From: Pseudomonas viridiflava
GTDB lineage: Bacteria > Pseudomonadota > Gammaproteobacteria > Pseudomonadales > Pseudomonadaceae
DNA: 64,000 nt
Reading direction: 5' to 3'
Assembly (NCBI RefSeq): GCF_900585905.1
Contig: NZ_UTVH01000034.1
Coordinates: 558,001-622,000 of the forward strand
The notes under the pieces are model-generated. The model was not told where the DNA came from, did not search any database, and worked only from the letters and a program-made list of their open reading frames with translations. Of the stretch, positions 42,830-53,707 are shown one piece after another (the first letter of the stretch is position 1; every line of letters starts with the position of its first letter). The position numbers and the translations under genes were made by a program.

Positions 42830-45800
42830 ATGGACGTTCATCAACTGGCTCTGCTGAGCCGTCAGCCTTCTGCAGCCCTGAGCGAGCGCCGTAACTTCTG
42901 CGGCATGCCCAAGCGCGGCCTGGCGTTGATCCTGGCCAATGCGATGTTCTGGCAGCCGTTGCTGGTGCAGGCCGAAGGCATCGTGGTCAGCGGCACCACC
43001 AATACCAGCCTGAACCAGGCGGGCAACGGCGTGCCAGTCGTCAATATCGCCGGGCCGAACGCCGCTGGCTTGTCCCACAACCAATACCAGCAATACAACG
43101 TCGACAGCCGCGGGGTCATTCTCAACAACGCTACCAGCCAGACCCAGAACACCCAGCTGGGCGGCATTATCGTCGGCAACTCGAACCTCAATGGCCGCGC
43201 CGCCAACGTCATTCTCAACGAGGTGATTGGCGCCAATGCCAGCCAGCTCAAAGGCTACACGGAAGTGGCCGGGCAGTCGGCGCGGGTCATCGTCGCCAAC
43301 CCATACGGCATCAGTTGCAACGGTTGCGGCTTCATCAATACCCCGCGCGTGACGCTGACCACGGGTAAGCCGACGCTGGACGGCAATGGGCAACTGGATC
43401 GCTTTAACGTACAGGGCGGCGAAGTGTCCATCGACGGTGTGGGGCTGAACGCAGGTAACGTCGACCAGTTCGACATCATCACCCGCAGCGCGAAGATCAA
43501 CGCCGAGCTGCATGCCAATAAGCTCAACATCATCGCCGGGCGCAACGACGTCGACGCCAACACTCTCAACGCCACGGCGCTGGCTGACGATGGCAGCGCG
43601 AAAACGGAACTGGCCATCGACAGCTCGGCACTGGGCGGCATGTATGCCGGTGCGGTAAAGCTGGTGGGTACTGAAGCGGGCGTCGGCGTGAAGCTGGCCG
43701 GCAACCTTGCCGCCAGCGCAGGTGATATCCAGATCGACGCCAATGGCAAACTGACCATGGTGCAGGCCGCGGCCAGTGGAGCAATTTCCGCTAAAGCCGC
43801 CAGCGCGGAAATCAATGGGCCCGTTTACGCAGGGTCGTCCACCACGATTTCCACGACCGGCGACCTGGCTGTGCGGCAGAACATTGCGGCGCGGGATGTC
43901 GTGAGTTTGTCGGCAGGCGGCCAACTGACCAACGCGGCGATCATCGAAGCCGGAGTCAATGCCGACAACAGTCGCAACGCAATGGGTGACGTGATCCTGT
44001 CAGCCAGCTCGCTGACCAACACCGGCAGCGTGACCGCCAGCCGCAACCTGCAAGCGAACGTCAGTCAGACCCTGACCAACAAAGGCGCAACCCTGAGCGG
44101 TCAGGCCAGCACCGGTATCACAGCGGGCACGCTGGACAACCGCCAGAGCGGCAAGGTCCTGAGCCAGGGCGGTACGGTGGCGTTGAATGTCGACCAGCTA
44201 CTCAACGAGAAAGGCACGATCACCAGCGCCGGTAAGCTCACTGTCAACGCTGGCACACTTAATAACAGCAGCGGGCGGATCAGCAGCGATGCGTATCTGG
44301 TGCTGAGCGCAAACGGCGCGGTCTTGAACCAGCTGGGCGAACTCACCAGCGCAGGCTCTACGACCTTGACCGCCATGAGCCTGAGTAATGGCGACGGTCA
44401 GATCATGGCCGACCGCTTCCTGAGTCTGGTCGCGACCGATTTCGTCGACAACCAGGCGGGGACGCTCGGGGCGGGCCTTGGTCTGGACATCAAAGCGGCA
44501 AGTATCGATAACCGCGGCGGCACCCTCGTTACCGACGGCAATGCCAAGTTGGCCCTAACCGGCACCTTTGATAATCGCGCGGGCGGTAGCTTGCAGACCA
44601 AGGGACGAGCAGATGTTTCCAGCCTGAGTCTGAACAATCAGGGTGGTTTCATTCGGGCTCAGACGGGCATGCAACTGCTAGTGGATTCTCTCGACAACAG
44701 CCAGATCGGCCTCAGCGGTTCAGGCATAGGTTTGATCTCCAGCAATGCCGGTCTTGAACTGGTAGGCATGCAACTGGACAACCGCAGCGGCCAGCTCAAC
44801 GCCAAAGGCCCTTTGCAGATCACCACCGGCACCGTGCTCAACGACCAGGGCCGTATCGCCAGCCAGGCCGGTCTGGTCGCCGCGATTGAAAGCCTGACCC
44901 AGAAGGGCGGCGAACTGGTTGCCACAGGCGACCTGACCTTGACAGGCAAGACGCTGGATAACCAGGCAGGCGGTCTGGTCGGCTCGACGAAAGCAGTGAA
45001 GATCACCGTGGACACCGTCGACAATCGTGGCGGCGAGATATCCAGCGATACAAGCCTGGACATCATTGGGCAGAGCCTCGACAACAGCACCGGCGGCAAG
45101 GTTTTCGCCGGTACGACGCTGGGCCTTGCGATGGCCAACGTGATCAACAGTAACAAAGGGCTGTTGTTCGGCGACACGGTCGCGCTCACTGGCGCGAGCC
45201 TAAACAATACCGGCGGCAGTTTGGCCGCGCAGAAACGCCTGAACCTCGATCTTGCAGGCGTGCTGGATAACAGCGCTGGCCTGCTGAGCAGCGAAGGCAC
45301 ATTGACCGTCAAGGCCGGCTCTCTAATCAACACTCTGGGTAGTGTTTCCAGTGCCGGTGCGTTGCAGGTCACTACTAATGGCGCGTTAAACAACCAGCAA
45401 GGCTCGATCACTACGGACGCTGGTCTCGTGCTCGTCACCGGTAGCCTTGATAACAGCAAAAAAGGGTCGTTGGCTGGCAAGGGCGCCACACGAGTCGAAA
45501 CAGGTCTGTTCGACAATAGCCAGGGTGGTTACCTGACCAGCAGCGACACGCTGCAACTGACCGCAGCCAAGGTTATCAACCAGAGTGCCGGGCGTATTGC
45601 CAGCGCATTAGCCCTGGCCGCCAGCGTCACCAGCCTTGAACAGCAGGGCGGCGAGCTGTTCAGCAATACTGCCTTGAGCCTCGATCTAAACGGTGGCCAA
45701 CTTAACAATCAGGGCGGCCTGATCATGGCGCCCGGCGCATTGCTACTGAAAAACCTCAAAGGCGTGGACAACCAGAATGGGGAAATTTCCAGCGAGCAAT

Positions 45801-48800
45801 CCTTTGATCTGACCGCCGAATCACTCGACAACAGCGGCGGCAAACTGCTCAGCAACCAGACTCTTACGCTGGTGGTAGAAAAGGCCCTGCTCAACCTCAA
45901 GGGCAATATTTCTGCGGCCGCCTTGAGCACTTCCAGCGATAACCTGGACAACACCGAAGGCCTGATCAGCAGCCGTGGTGCTTTGGATCTTACAGTCGAC
46001 ACCGCCCTGACAAACATCGAAGGCACGGTCATTTCCGACGGTGATCTCGAGTTGAATGCGAGCTCCGCGAACAATGCCAAAGGCCAGATTGCCAGCAAGC
46101 AAAACCTGAATGCCAATGTCGGCCGCTTTGAGCAGCTAGGCGGTGAGCTGGTAGCACAAGGCTCGCTGACCTTGACGGGCAAACAACTGGTCAACGGCGG
46201 CAATGGCTTCGTGGGCGCGACCCAGGGGCTGAGTCTCATCGTCACTGACGTGGATAACCGTGGCGGTGAGATATCGAGTCAGGGCGCGATTTCCTTGAGC
46301 GGCCAGCAACTGAATAACAGCGACGGCGGTCGGGTACTGGCGCAGCAAGCGTTGACCCTTGACATGGCCCAGGCCATCAACCGCGCGGGCGTTCTGCAGT
46401 CGTCCAAGGCAGGTCTTACCCTGACCGGTGTGTCGCTGGACAATGCCGGAGGTCACATCTCCGCGGTTCAAGGTATCAGCATTGATCTATCTGGCGTTCT
46501 GGAAAACAGTAAGGGGCTTATCAGCAGTGAGAACCAGCTAACTGTCGAGGCCGACAGTCTGGGCAACGCAGCGGGCAGTATCTCCAGTGCAGGCAAGCTG
46601 ACGCTGAAAATTGCAGGAGCCATCAACAACGACAGTGGTGCGCTGGTCACGGATGACGCACTCGATCTGAAGAGTGCCAGTCTGACCAACCGCCAAGGGG
46701 GCAATATCAGCGGCAAAGCGTTGCTGAACCTCCACACTGGCGACTTCGACAACAGCAAGAAGGGCCGGGTAACCAGCGGCGACCAACTACTGCTGACGGC
46801 GGCCAGGCTGATCAATGGAAGTGAAGGCAGCATCGGCAGCAGCAAGGCGCTGGTCGCCCGCGTTACGTCACTGGATCAACAAGGCGGTCGCCTGTTCAGT
46901 AACACGTCTCTGAGCTTGGACCTGAATCAGGGCGAGTTGAACAATCAGGGCGGTTTGATCAATGCGCCTGGCACTTTGCTGCTTAAGAACCTCGGGACTG
47001 TCCTCAACCAGAACGGCGAAATCTCCAGTGCTGAGGCTTTCACTTTGTCCGCAAAGGCTCTGGATAACAGCGGCGGCAAACTGCTCAGCAACCAGAACCT
47101 GACGCTGCGCATCGCTCAGGCGCTGGATAACGTCAAAGGTACGATTGCCGCTGCGAGACTCGAGATAGAAGCTGACACGTTAAACAGCAGCGGCGGCACG
47201 ATCACAAGCCGTAACGACCTTGCTCTTACCGTAACCGGGCATGTCAACAATCGCGACAAGGGGCTGATCAACAGCGGTGGCGCTTTGGTGCTGACAGCTG
47301 CCAGCCTGGATGCAGGCAGTGGCGGCGAGGTGTCCGCCCCGGGCGACATGACCCTGACCCTGGATGCGTTGTCTTTGGATACCGGTCGCCTGATCGGTGA
47401 CGCGGCGGTGTCCATTGACCTCAATTCGGGTGACCTGAGCAATCAGGGTGGCCTGATCACCGCCAAAGGACCGCTGACCATCAAGCGGCTCCGTGACCTT
47501 TACAACCAGGGCGGCGAAATCTCTATCGACCAGTCTTTCACGCTGAGCGGTCGCAACCTGAACAACAGCGGCGGCAAGATCATCAGCAGCAACCTGCTGA
47601 CGTTAAATGCCCCCACCTTGAATAACCAGGGCGGCCTGTTTTCCGGCTGGGAAGGTGTGACCGTCACAGGCAGCACCCTCGACAATAGTAGTAACGGCAC
47701 GGTATCCAGCCGCAATGGCGACGTGAATGCCACCCTCAGCGGTGCGTTGCTTAACAGCAATGCTGGTGCGCTGGTCAGCCAGAAGGCCCTAACTGTCGGA
47801 GCGGGTAGTCTCGACAACTCCAACGGCATCCTGTCCAGCGGCGCTGGTCAGGTGATAACGGTCACCGGCCTGCTGAACAATACCCAGAACGGATTGATCG
47901 ACAGCGGCGAGAGCCTGGTTATAAAAGCCGACACGCTGAATAACAGCGCCGGTAATGTCACCGCGCAAAAATATGGCACCGTCGAGGCCCGCACGCTGGA
48001 TAACAGCAGCGGTAATTTCAGCAGCAAGGGCGCCATGACCGTCGATCTGCTGGGCGAACTGGTTAACACCCAAGGCAAGCTGGCCAGCGGTGGCGTAATG
48101 TTGCTGCGCCGCAGTACCCAGATCAACAACCGGGGCGGCCAGTTGGTCAGCCAAGGTCTGATGACCCTCAATACCGGCAGCCTGGATAACTCCAGCCGGG
48201 GCACGGTAGCGGCCAACAGCAGCCTGATTCTCAACGCGACCCACAAGGTTTTCAACAACGCAGACGGACTGATCTATAGCCAGAACGCTGACCTGCAACT
48301 GACAGCGTCCGCCATCGACAACGCTCGCGGCACACTTCAAAGCCAGAGCACGCTGAATGTGTATGTTTCCGGCGACATCGACAACCAGAGCGGCCGCATC
48401 ATTGCCCAGGCAGGAACGCTGGACGTCACAGCCGCCAACCTGGATAGCCGCGGCGGCGTGCTGTCCAGCCTGCAAGGTGCGTTTACAGCTACCGTTACCG
48501 GTGTGCTGCGCAACGGCTACGACCTGACCAACAACCGACAGGGCGGTGTGATTCAGGCGCATACCATGAACCTCACGGCGCTGGGCGGCTTCGATAACAA
48601 CGGCGGCCGCATCTCGGCCCGTACTGGCGATGCCCTGATCACCACCGGCAACTTCGACAACCGCAGCGGCGGCTTGTACGGCAAAGGCTTGATACGCGTC
48701 ATCGCTCGCGAGTTCGACAACAGCGCAGGCGGACAGATCGCAGCAGGCCAAATCGATCTGCGACTGAGCGGGGGGCTGAGCAACCAGACCGGCATCGTCG

Positions 48801-51800
48801 AAAGCGACAGTACCCTGGCGGTCGCAGCCACTGCGGTTGATAACCAGAATGGACGACTGCGCGCACTGGGCGCTGCTGGCAAGACCGACTTCCAGATTGG
48901 CAGCCTGTTCAACAACACCAATGGTGCAGTGGACGTCGCAAACAGCGACCTGACCCTCAATGCACCGAGCTTTCTGAACAGCGGTGGCAGCCTGCTTCAC
49001 ACCGGCGCCGGCACGTTCGACATTTCTACCGGCAACATTACCAATGCTGGCGGCAGCATTGTCACGCAAGGCGGCCTGACCCTGGCCGCTGACAGTTGGA
49101 CTAACAGCAGTGTCATCCAGGCTGGACGCCTGACCGTCAATGTGGGGACTTTTCATCAGACAGCCAGCGGGCAATTGCTCGCGTCCACATCATTTATCGG
49201 GTCTGGTGGGAACTGGACTAATGATGGGTTGCTGGGCAGTGATGGAACGATGAGCTTGACCTTGGGGGGAGCTTATTCAGGAAGTGGGCGGGCGACCAGC
49301 CTGGGCGCTTTTGACCTGAAGGCTAATCGCCTAGCTTTGACCGCGCCTGCCAGCCTGGCTGGGGGTGGACGAACTTACATTGATATTGATGGGATACTAG
49401 AGAACAAAGGGCGGTTGACCTCGGCCGCAGATTTAATCGTCACCGCAGGCGGCGTTACAAACGATGGCACTCTTGGCTCCCGACAAAAGCTCACTATCAA
49501 CACGCCGAGCGTCGTCAACAAGGGGCTGATGTTCAGTGGTGCAGACATGGCGTCGAACTCAACCAGTTTTATTAACCAACAAGGTAGTGTATACGCGCTC
49601 GGCGACGTTGCCTTTCAGGGCCTTAATACGCGCCAAGCAAACCAAGTACTAAATATATCCGGTTCGATTGAAAGTGGCGGGAAACTCACGATCAATGCCG
49701 ATAACTTCGAAAACCGTACAGAGGGTGGCAGCTCAGAAAGTAATTTTGCAGTTGGACGGACGTTGGTGTCCGGCTTTATTGCAGTGGAAACAACAGGTGT
49801 CAATCGCGGATTATATACGTATAACTATATTGCCAGAGAGACCTTTCAAGGAGGTCAAGATAGCGATTCCAGCGCATCTTCACTTATCGCCTCTGGTGCG
49901 GATTTTGTCTTCTCAGGCGAAACATTTCTGAATGCAAAAAGCACTATAAATGCGACTGGAAATATAGTTATTCAATCAAATAATTTTAAAAACCTAGGCG
50001 CGGTTAGCGGTTCTATTGAAAGGACCAGAACCTATACGAAAGTGGCTGGCCCAGGTGCTCCGGATATTTCTGCATATAATCAGCGCAATAATCCTGCTTT
50101 TCCAAATGTATACTTCGTAGCTTCGAACGGTGACATTAGGCTGGGTAAGCCTGTTTGGCAGGAGGTTCGCCGGGGCGGGCGAGAGATAGATCATACTTCT
50201 TGGCTGCTGACTGTGAAGGATCTGGAAACGGGCAGGGTATATGGCGGCGAAGGCGATCTTCCCCTAGGCTTCGGATACCCGCGCGGCGAGACTCCTACAT
50301 CGCAGTATGATCCGTCAAATTTGTTGCAATTGCCGTCAGAGCTCCTAGCAATGAAGTTGCTCAGCGACGTCGAAGTAGCAAAAGACGGTTCCGGAAATGC
50401 GGGTCGCTCAGCTGTAATTCAGGCCGGCGGAAATGTGTCCATTACTGCTACCCAAGAGTTGCAAAACAGCGTTATCCATCAGGATTACACAGCCAGCGCG
50501 GGTGCTAGCAAAGTTCAAAACACAGGTGTTTCTGGCGTCGGTACCACAGTCATTAGAATCAACGCCCAGCTCCCACCAGATCTGGCTCAGCAGCAAGTCA
50601 ACCCGCTGACATTGCCCGGTTTCAGCATGCCGACTGGCCAGAATGGACTGTTCCGGCTAAGCAGTCAGTCCACCAACGCTACCAGTGCCGGTGATACTCC
50701 GTCGCCAAGCTGGACGTTGGGCAAGGCAGCCGTTTCGGTGTACCAACGCGACCATGACGTATCGCTTGCCCCGGCGCGCGTTACTGAGTTGGGTACGCTC
50801 GCCCAGCTTACCGGTTCTACTCGCCAGCTAGGGACGACGGAGCGCGTGGGCGCAGCTTTCGAAACCCAGGCATCCGCATACGACACCAGCGCACCAAACA
50901 CCCCAGGCAATGGCGGCCTGCTGATGCCAGCACGCAGCTCCGGCTTGGCAAACGGTCCCGCAGCAGTGGGCCGGGTGCAAGGTTTGCCAAGCAGCAGCGG
51001 TACGTCCAGGCCTCAGAAATACCTGATCGAAACCAATCCGGTATTGACCGAGCTGAAACAGTTCATGAGCTCGGATTACCTGCTCTCGAAGTTGGGCTAT
51101 GACCCAGACACGAGCGCCAAGCGACTGGGCGATGGGCTGTATGAGCAGCGTCTCGTGCAGCAGGCTGTGGTCGCCAGAACCGGTCAGGCGTTCTTAACTG
51201 GGCAGACGTCCAATGAAGATCAGTTCCGCTACCTGATGAACAATGCACTCACCAGCAAGGATCAGCTGAATCTTGCGGTTGGCGTGTCGCTCACTTCGCA
51301 GCAAGTGGCTGCATTGACCCACGACATCGTGTGGCTCGAAGAGCACGAAGTGAATGGCGAGAAAGTCCTGGTACCCGTGCTCTATATGGCACAGGCCAAT
51401 AACCGGCTCGGCCCGACCGGAGCACTTATTGCCGGTAACGATGTCTCGCTCATTGCAGGCAAGAATCTGGAAAACGTCGGGACCATTCGTGCGAGCAACA
51501 ATCTGTCCGCAGTGGCTGGCAACGATCTGGTGAACAGTGGCTTGGTAGAAGCTGGTAACCGCCTGGACTTGCTGGCGGGCAACGACATAGTCAACAAATC
51601 GGGCGGGATTATCGCTGGCCGCGACGTGAGCGTTATTGCCATCGGCGGTGATGTTATCAATCAGCGATCTGTCACAACTGCCGTGAGCACTGGCGGTGCG
51701 GGTAAACTCGCCGACTATGCCGACACCGCCGCTCGTATCGAAGCGACCAATGACATGAGGATTTCCGCAGGTCGCGATGTCAGCGTCATTGGTGGCGTGT

Positions 51801-53707
51801 TACAAAGTGGTCGCGATACCGAAATTAGCGCTGGTCGCGATGTAAACCTGGTTTCTGCTCAAGTCGCCAACAGTGATCTTCGCAGCAATGCCGTGACGCA
51901 GCTGTCAGCTGAAGTTGCGTCAGGACGCGATCTGAAGATTGATGCCGCCCGAGACGTCAATGCCATCGCCAGCGAGATCTCGGCCAAACGAGACATCGCC
52001 GCCAGTGCCGGTGAAAACCTGACCATCAGCTCGGCGGCGGATGAGTATCACTACCTTTCCAAGAGCAAAAAACTCACTGTCCAGAAGGACAATGTCCATC
52101 AAGTTTCAACGGAGATGGAGGCGGGCCGGAATGTCACATTGGTCGCTGGTCAGAACCTGGCCGTTATTTCCAGCCGTATCACCGCAGCTAACGAAGCCTA
52201 CTTGGTAGCAGGAGACAACCTCGACATCCTCGCGGCGCAGGACAGCGATTACTCACTGTATGACAAGAAGAAAAAAGGCTCTTGGGGCAAAAAGGTAACC
52301 AAGCGCGATGAGGTGAATGATGTCCGTAACGTAAGCAGCGAGATCAAGACTGGCGGCGATCTCTTGCTGGTCAGTGGCGGTGATCAGCGGTATCAGGCTG
52401 CGAAGCTTGAGAGTGACAAGGATCTGATCATACAGAGTGGCGGGGCGGTAGCGTTCGAAGGTGTGAAGGACGTGCATCAGGAAAGTCATGAAAAGAGTAA
52501 AAGTGATCTGGCCTGGAATTCCGCAAAAGGCAAAGGGCGCACCGACGAAACGCTGGTCCAGAGCGAGCTGGCTGCCAAGGGCGAACTGATTATCCGCGCA
52601 GCGCAAGGGTTGACGATAGACGTCAAGCAGGTCAATCAACAGACCGTAAGCCAGACCATTGATGCGATGGTAAAAGCCGATCCGCAGCTTGCTTGGTTGA
52701 AGGAAGCGGAAAAACGCGGGGACGTAGATTGGCGCCAGGTGAAGGAAGTGCACGACTCCTTCAAGTACAGCCACTCTGGGCTCGGACAAGGGGCGATGCT
52801 GGCCATCATTATCGTCGTGACTGCACTGACAGCAGGCGCAGCAAGCCCCGCATTAGGTGCTGCGGCAGGTGCCAGTGCAGGCTCCGGTACTGCCATGGCG
52901 GCGGCTGGTAGTTCGGCAATGGTAACCGCGGGCACCGCGACGGGCGTGGCCGCAGCAGGGTGGGGCAACGTCATGATCACAACCGCGCTTTCTTCAATGG
53001 CGGGCACTGCGGCGGCAAGCACAGTCAATAACAGGGGTAACATTGGGAAGGTGTTTGAGGATGTAACCAGTGCCGATGCGCTGAAAGGCTACGCAACAGG
53101 AGCTGCAATTGCAGGTTTTGGTGCGGCATTTACCAACGGCTGGGGCCGAGAGTTAACGTCCGACGGTAACTACAAAACGGTGAGCTACGCTGAGCGAGTC
53201 AAGGCATATACTGCTAATACTGCGCTTAAAGGTATTTTGAACGGCTCAGACAAAAAGTCCTGGTTAGCCATCGCAGGCACCGGTGCAATGACCGAAGTGT
53301 ATGAATATTCGGTTGGTCGTGGGCCTGATGTAAGATCAGGTGTAGACAGAGGCGTAGAGACGGAATATACCCCGCTTGAAGGCGGATATGTACCACAGAT
53401 TGCTGAGGGTGGGATCATAAGGGAAGGGAAAAACATTGGCCTAAATAGCACAATAAATTGTGATAGCTTTTATTCGGTCTGTCATGGCACCCCGGTCAGC
53501 AATATATTGAACCAAGTGCCTGGCTTTAATGGCTTCGCTACTTTGCATGACGGCTGGATGATAAATTTGGCAGCTTACAAAAAAGCCGATATGTCGCTTT
53601 TTGAAAACTTAGGCAGCATGCCGCCTGCATTGCTTGTCAATTACGGTTCGTTGTATGACAAGTACTTTACGGCAATTGAGTCGGAGAAAAAACGTGATAA
53701 CAAATAA
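42830..53707 (+). CDS. Giant CdiA/FhaB-type hemagglutinin, two-partner secretion exoprotein
   Basis: An exoprotein of 3,625 residues, started at ATG with GAGG eight bases upstream. An extended signal region (to about residue 48) precedes the TPS domain, with NVILNEV and NPYGISCNGCGF near 155. A beta-helix of many ~20-residue repeats of the type LDNSGGKLLSNQTLTL fills residues 350-2200. The unit from about 690 to 1105 is duplicated at about 1105-1515. Residues 2240-2500 are AT-rich and unlike the rest. FHA-type repeats with GRDV and AGNDL follow to about 3150, then a Gly/Ala-rich hydrophobic segment (near 3321-3353) and a C-terminal region with LHDGW near 3572. No VENN motif is seen, so a classical CdiA pre-toxin boundary is not evident. 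A lipoprotein gene overlaps the 3' end. Confidence 0.93.
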   Translation: MDVHQLALLSRQPSAALSERRNFCGMPKRGLALILANAMFWQPLLVQAEGIVVSGTTNTSLNQAGNGVPVVNIAGPNAAGLSHNQYQQYNVDSRGVILNNATSQTQNTQLGGIIVGNSNLNGRAANVILNEVIGANASQLKGYTEVAGQSARVIVANPYGISCNGCGFINTPRVTLTTGKPTLDGNGQLDRFNVQGGEVSIDGVGLNAGNVDQFDIITRSAKINAELHANKLNIIAGRNDVDANTLNATALADDGSAKTELAIDSSALGGMYAGAVKLVGTEAGVGVKLAGNLAASAGDIQIDANGKLTMVQAAASGAISAKAASAEINGPVYAGSSTTISTTGDLAVRQNIAARDVVSLSAGGQLTNAAIIEAGVNADNSRNAMGDVILSASSLTNTGSVTASRNLQANVSQTLTNKGATLSGQASTGITAGTLDNRQSGKVLSQGGTVALNVDQLLNEKGTITSAGKLTVNAGTLNNSSGRISSDAYLVLSANGAVLNQLGELTSAGSTTLTAMSLSNGDGQIMADRFLSLVATDFVDNQAGTLGAGLGLDIKAASIDNRGGTLVTDGNAKLALTGTFDNRAGGSLQTKGRADVSSLSLNNQGGFIRAQTGMQLLVDSLDNSQIGLSGSGIGLISSNAGLELVGMQLDNRSGQLNAKGPLQITTGTVLNDQGRIASQAGLVAAIESLTQKGGELVATGDLTLTGKTLDNQAGGLVGSTKAVKITVDTVDNRGGEISSDTSLDIIGQSLDNSTGGKVFAGTTLGLAMANVINSNKGLLFGDTVALTGASLNNTGGSLAAQKRLNLDLAGVLDNSAGLLSSEGTLTVKAGSLINTLGSVSSAGALQVTTNGALNNQQGSITTDAGLVLVTGSLDNSKKGSLAGKGATRVETGLFDNSQGGYLTSSDTLQLTAAKVINQSAGRIASALALAASVTSLEQQGGELFSNTALSLDLNGGQLNNQGGLIMAPGALLLKNLKGVDNQNGEISSEQSFDLTAESLDNSGGKLLSNQTLTLVVEKALLNLKGNISAAALSTSSDNLDNTEGLISSRGALDLTVDTALTNIEGTVISDGDLELNASSANNAKGQIASKQNLNANVGRFEQLGGELVAQGSLTLTGKQLVNGGNGFVGATQGLSLIVTDVDNRGGEISSQGAISLSGQQLNNSDGGRVLAQQALTLDMAQAINRAGVLQSSKAGLTLTGVSLDNAGGHISAVQGISIDLSGVLENSKGLISSENQLTVEADSLGNAAGSISSAGKLTLKIAGAINNDSGALVTDDALDLKSASLTNRQGGNISGKALLNLHTGDFDNSKKGRVTSGDQLLLTAARLINGSEGSIGSSKALVARVTSLDQQGGRLFSNTSLSLDLNQGELNNQGGLINAPGTLLLKNLGTVLNQNGEISSAEAFTLSAKALDNSGGKLLSNQNLTLRIAQALDNVKGTIAAARLEIEADTLNSSGGTITSRNDLALTVTGHVNNRDKGLINSGGALVLTAASLDAGSGGEVSAPGDMTLTLDALSLDTGRLIGDAAVSIDLNSGDLSNQGGLITAKGPLTIKRLRDLYNQGGEISIDQSFTLSGRNLNNSGGKIISSNLLTLNAPTLNNQGGLFSGWEGVTVTGSTLDNSSNGTVSSRNGDVNATLSGALLNSNAGALVSQKALTVGAGSLDNSNGILSSGAGQVITVTGLLNNTQNGLIDSGESLVIKADTLNNSAGNVTAQKYGTVEARTLDNSSGNFSSKGAMTVDLLGELVNTQGKLASGGVMLLRRSTQINNRGGQLVSQGLMTLNTGSLDNSSRGTVAANSSLILNATHKVFNNADGLIYSQNADLQLTASAIDNARGTLQSQSTLNVYVSGDIDNQSGRIIAQAGTLDVTAANLDSRGGVLSSLQGAFTATVTGVLRNGYDLTNNRQGGVIQAHTMNLTALGGFDNNGGRISARTGDALITTGNFDNRSGGLYGKGLIRVIAREFDNSAGGQIAAGQIDLRLSGGLSNQTGIVESDSTLAVAATAVDNQNGRLRALGAAGKTDFQIGSLFNNTNGAVDVANSDLTLNAPSFLNSGGSLLHTGAGTFDISTGNITNAGGSIVTQGGLTLAADSWTNSSVIQAGRLTVNVGTFHQTASGQLLASTSFIGSGGNWTNDGLLGSDGTMSLTLGGAYSGSGRATSLGAFDLKANRLALTAPASLAGGGRTYIDIDGILENKGRLTSAADLIVTAGGVTNDGTLGSRQKLTINTPSVVNKGLMFSGADMASNSTSFINQQGSVYALGDVAFQGLNTRQANQVLNISGSIESGGKLTINADNFENRTEGGSSESNFAVGRTLVSGFIAVETTGVNRGLYTYNYIARETFQGGQDSDSSASSLIASGADFVFSGETFLNAKSTINATGNIVIQSNNFKNLGAVSGSIERTRTYTKVAGPGAPDISAYNQRNNPAFPNVYFVASNGDIRLGKPVWQEVRRGGREIDHTSWLLTVKDLETGRVYGGEGDLPLGFGYPRGETPTSQYDPSNLLQLPSELLAMKLLSDVEVAKDGSGNAGRSAVIQAGGNVSITATQELQNSVIHQDYTASAGASKVQNTGVSGVGTTVIRINAQLPPDLAQQQVNPLTLPGFSMPTGQNGLFRLSSQSTNATSAGDTPSPSWTLGKAAVSVYQRDHDVSLAPARVTELGTLAQLTGSTRQLGTTERVGAAFETQASAYDTSAPNTPGNGGLLMPARSSGLANGPAAVGRVQGLPSSSGTSRPQKYLIETNPVLTELKQFMSSDYLLSKLGYDPDTSAKRLGDGLYEQRLVQQAVVARTGQAFLTGQTSNEDQFRYLMNNALTSKDQLNLAVGVSLTSQQVAALTHDIVWLEEHEVNGEKVLVPVLYMAQANNRLGPTGALIAGNDVSLIAGKNLENVGTIRASNNLSAVAGNDLVNSGLVEAGNRLDLLAGNDIVNKSGGIIAGRDVSVIAIGGDVINQRSVTTAVSTGGAGKLADYADTAARIEATNDMRISAGRDVSVIGGVLQSGRDTEISAGRDVNLVSAQVANSDLRSNAVTQLSAEVASGRDLKIDAARDVNAIASEISAKRDIAASAGENLTISSAADEYHYLSKSKKLTVQKDNVHQVSTEMEAGRNVTLVAGQNLAVISSRITAANEAYLVAGDNLDILAAQDSDYSLYDKKKKGSWGKKVTKRDEVNDVRNVSSEIKTGGDLLLVSGGDQRYQAAKLESDKDLIIQSGGAVAFEGVKDVHQESHEKSKSDLAWNSAKGKGRTDETLVQSELAAKGELIIRAAQGLTIDVKQVNQQTVSQTIDAMVKADPQLAWLKEAEKRGDVDWRQVKEVHDSFKYSHSGLGQGAMLAIIIVVTALTAGAASPALGAAAGASAGSGTAMAAAGSSAMVTAGTATGVAAAGWGNVMITTALSSMAGTAAASTVNNRGNIGKVFEDVTSADALKGYATGAAIAGFGAAFTNGWGRELTSDGNYKTVSYAERVKAYTANTALKGILNGSDKKSWLAIAGTGAMTEVYEYSVGRGPDVRSGVDRGVETEYTPLEGGYVPQIAEGGIIREGKNIGLNSTINCDSFYSVCHGTPVSNILNQVPGFNGFATLHDGWMINLAAYKKADMSLFENLGSMPPALLVNYGSLYDKYFTAIESEKKRDNK
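44905..47380 (+). repeat. Duplicated ~1.24-kb unit within the exoprotein gene
   Basis: Two consecutive copies, about 44.9-46.14 kb and 46.14-47.38 kb, encode matching sequence. Examples are GGELVATGDLTLTGKTLDNQ versus GGELVAQGSLTLTGKQLVNG, and FSNTALSLDLNGGQLNNQGG versus FSNTSLSLDLNQGELNNQGG. Offsets measured at two anchors are 1,233 and 1,236 bp. A partial third occurrence (LNSGDLSNQGGLITAKGPLT) follows. The copies have diverged at the protein level, so the duplication is old. Confidence 0.8.

Noticed and set aside
42431..43924. A 497-codon minus-strand frame opposite the TpsB/TpsA junction
   Set aside because: It spans the boundary of two well-supported genes, and its composition is typical of antisense frames.
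47789..49174. A 461-codon minus-strand frame within the exoprotein gene
   Set aside because: It mirrors the repeats of the exoprotein and has no independent support.
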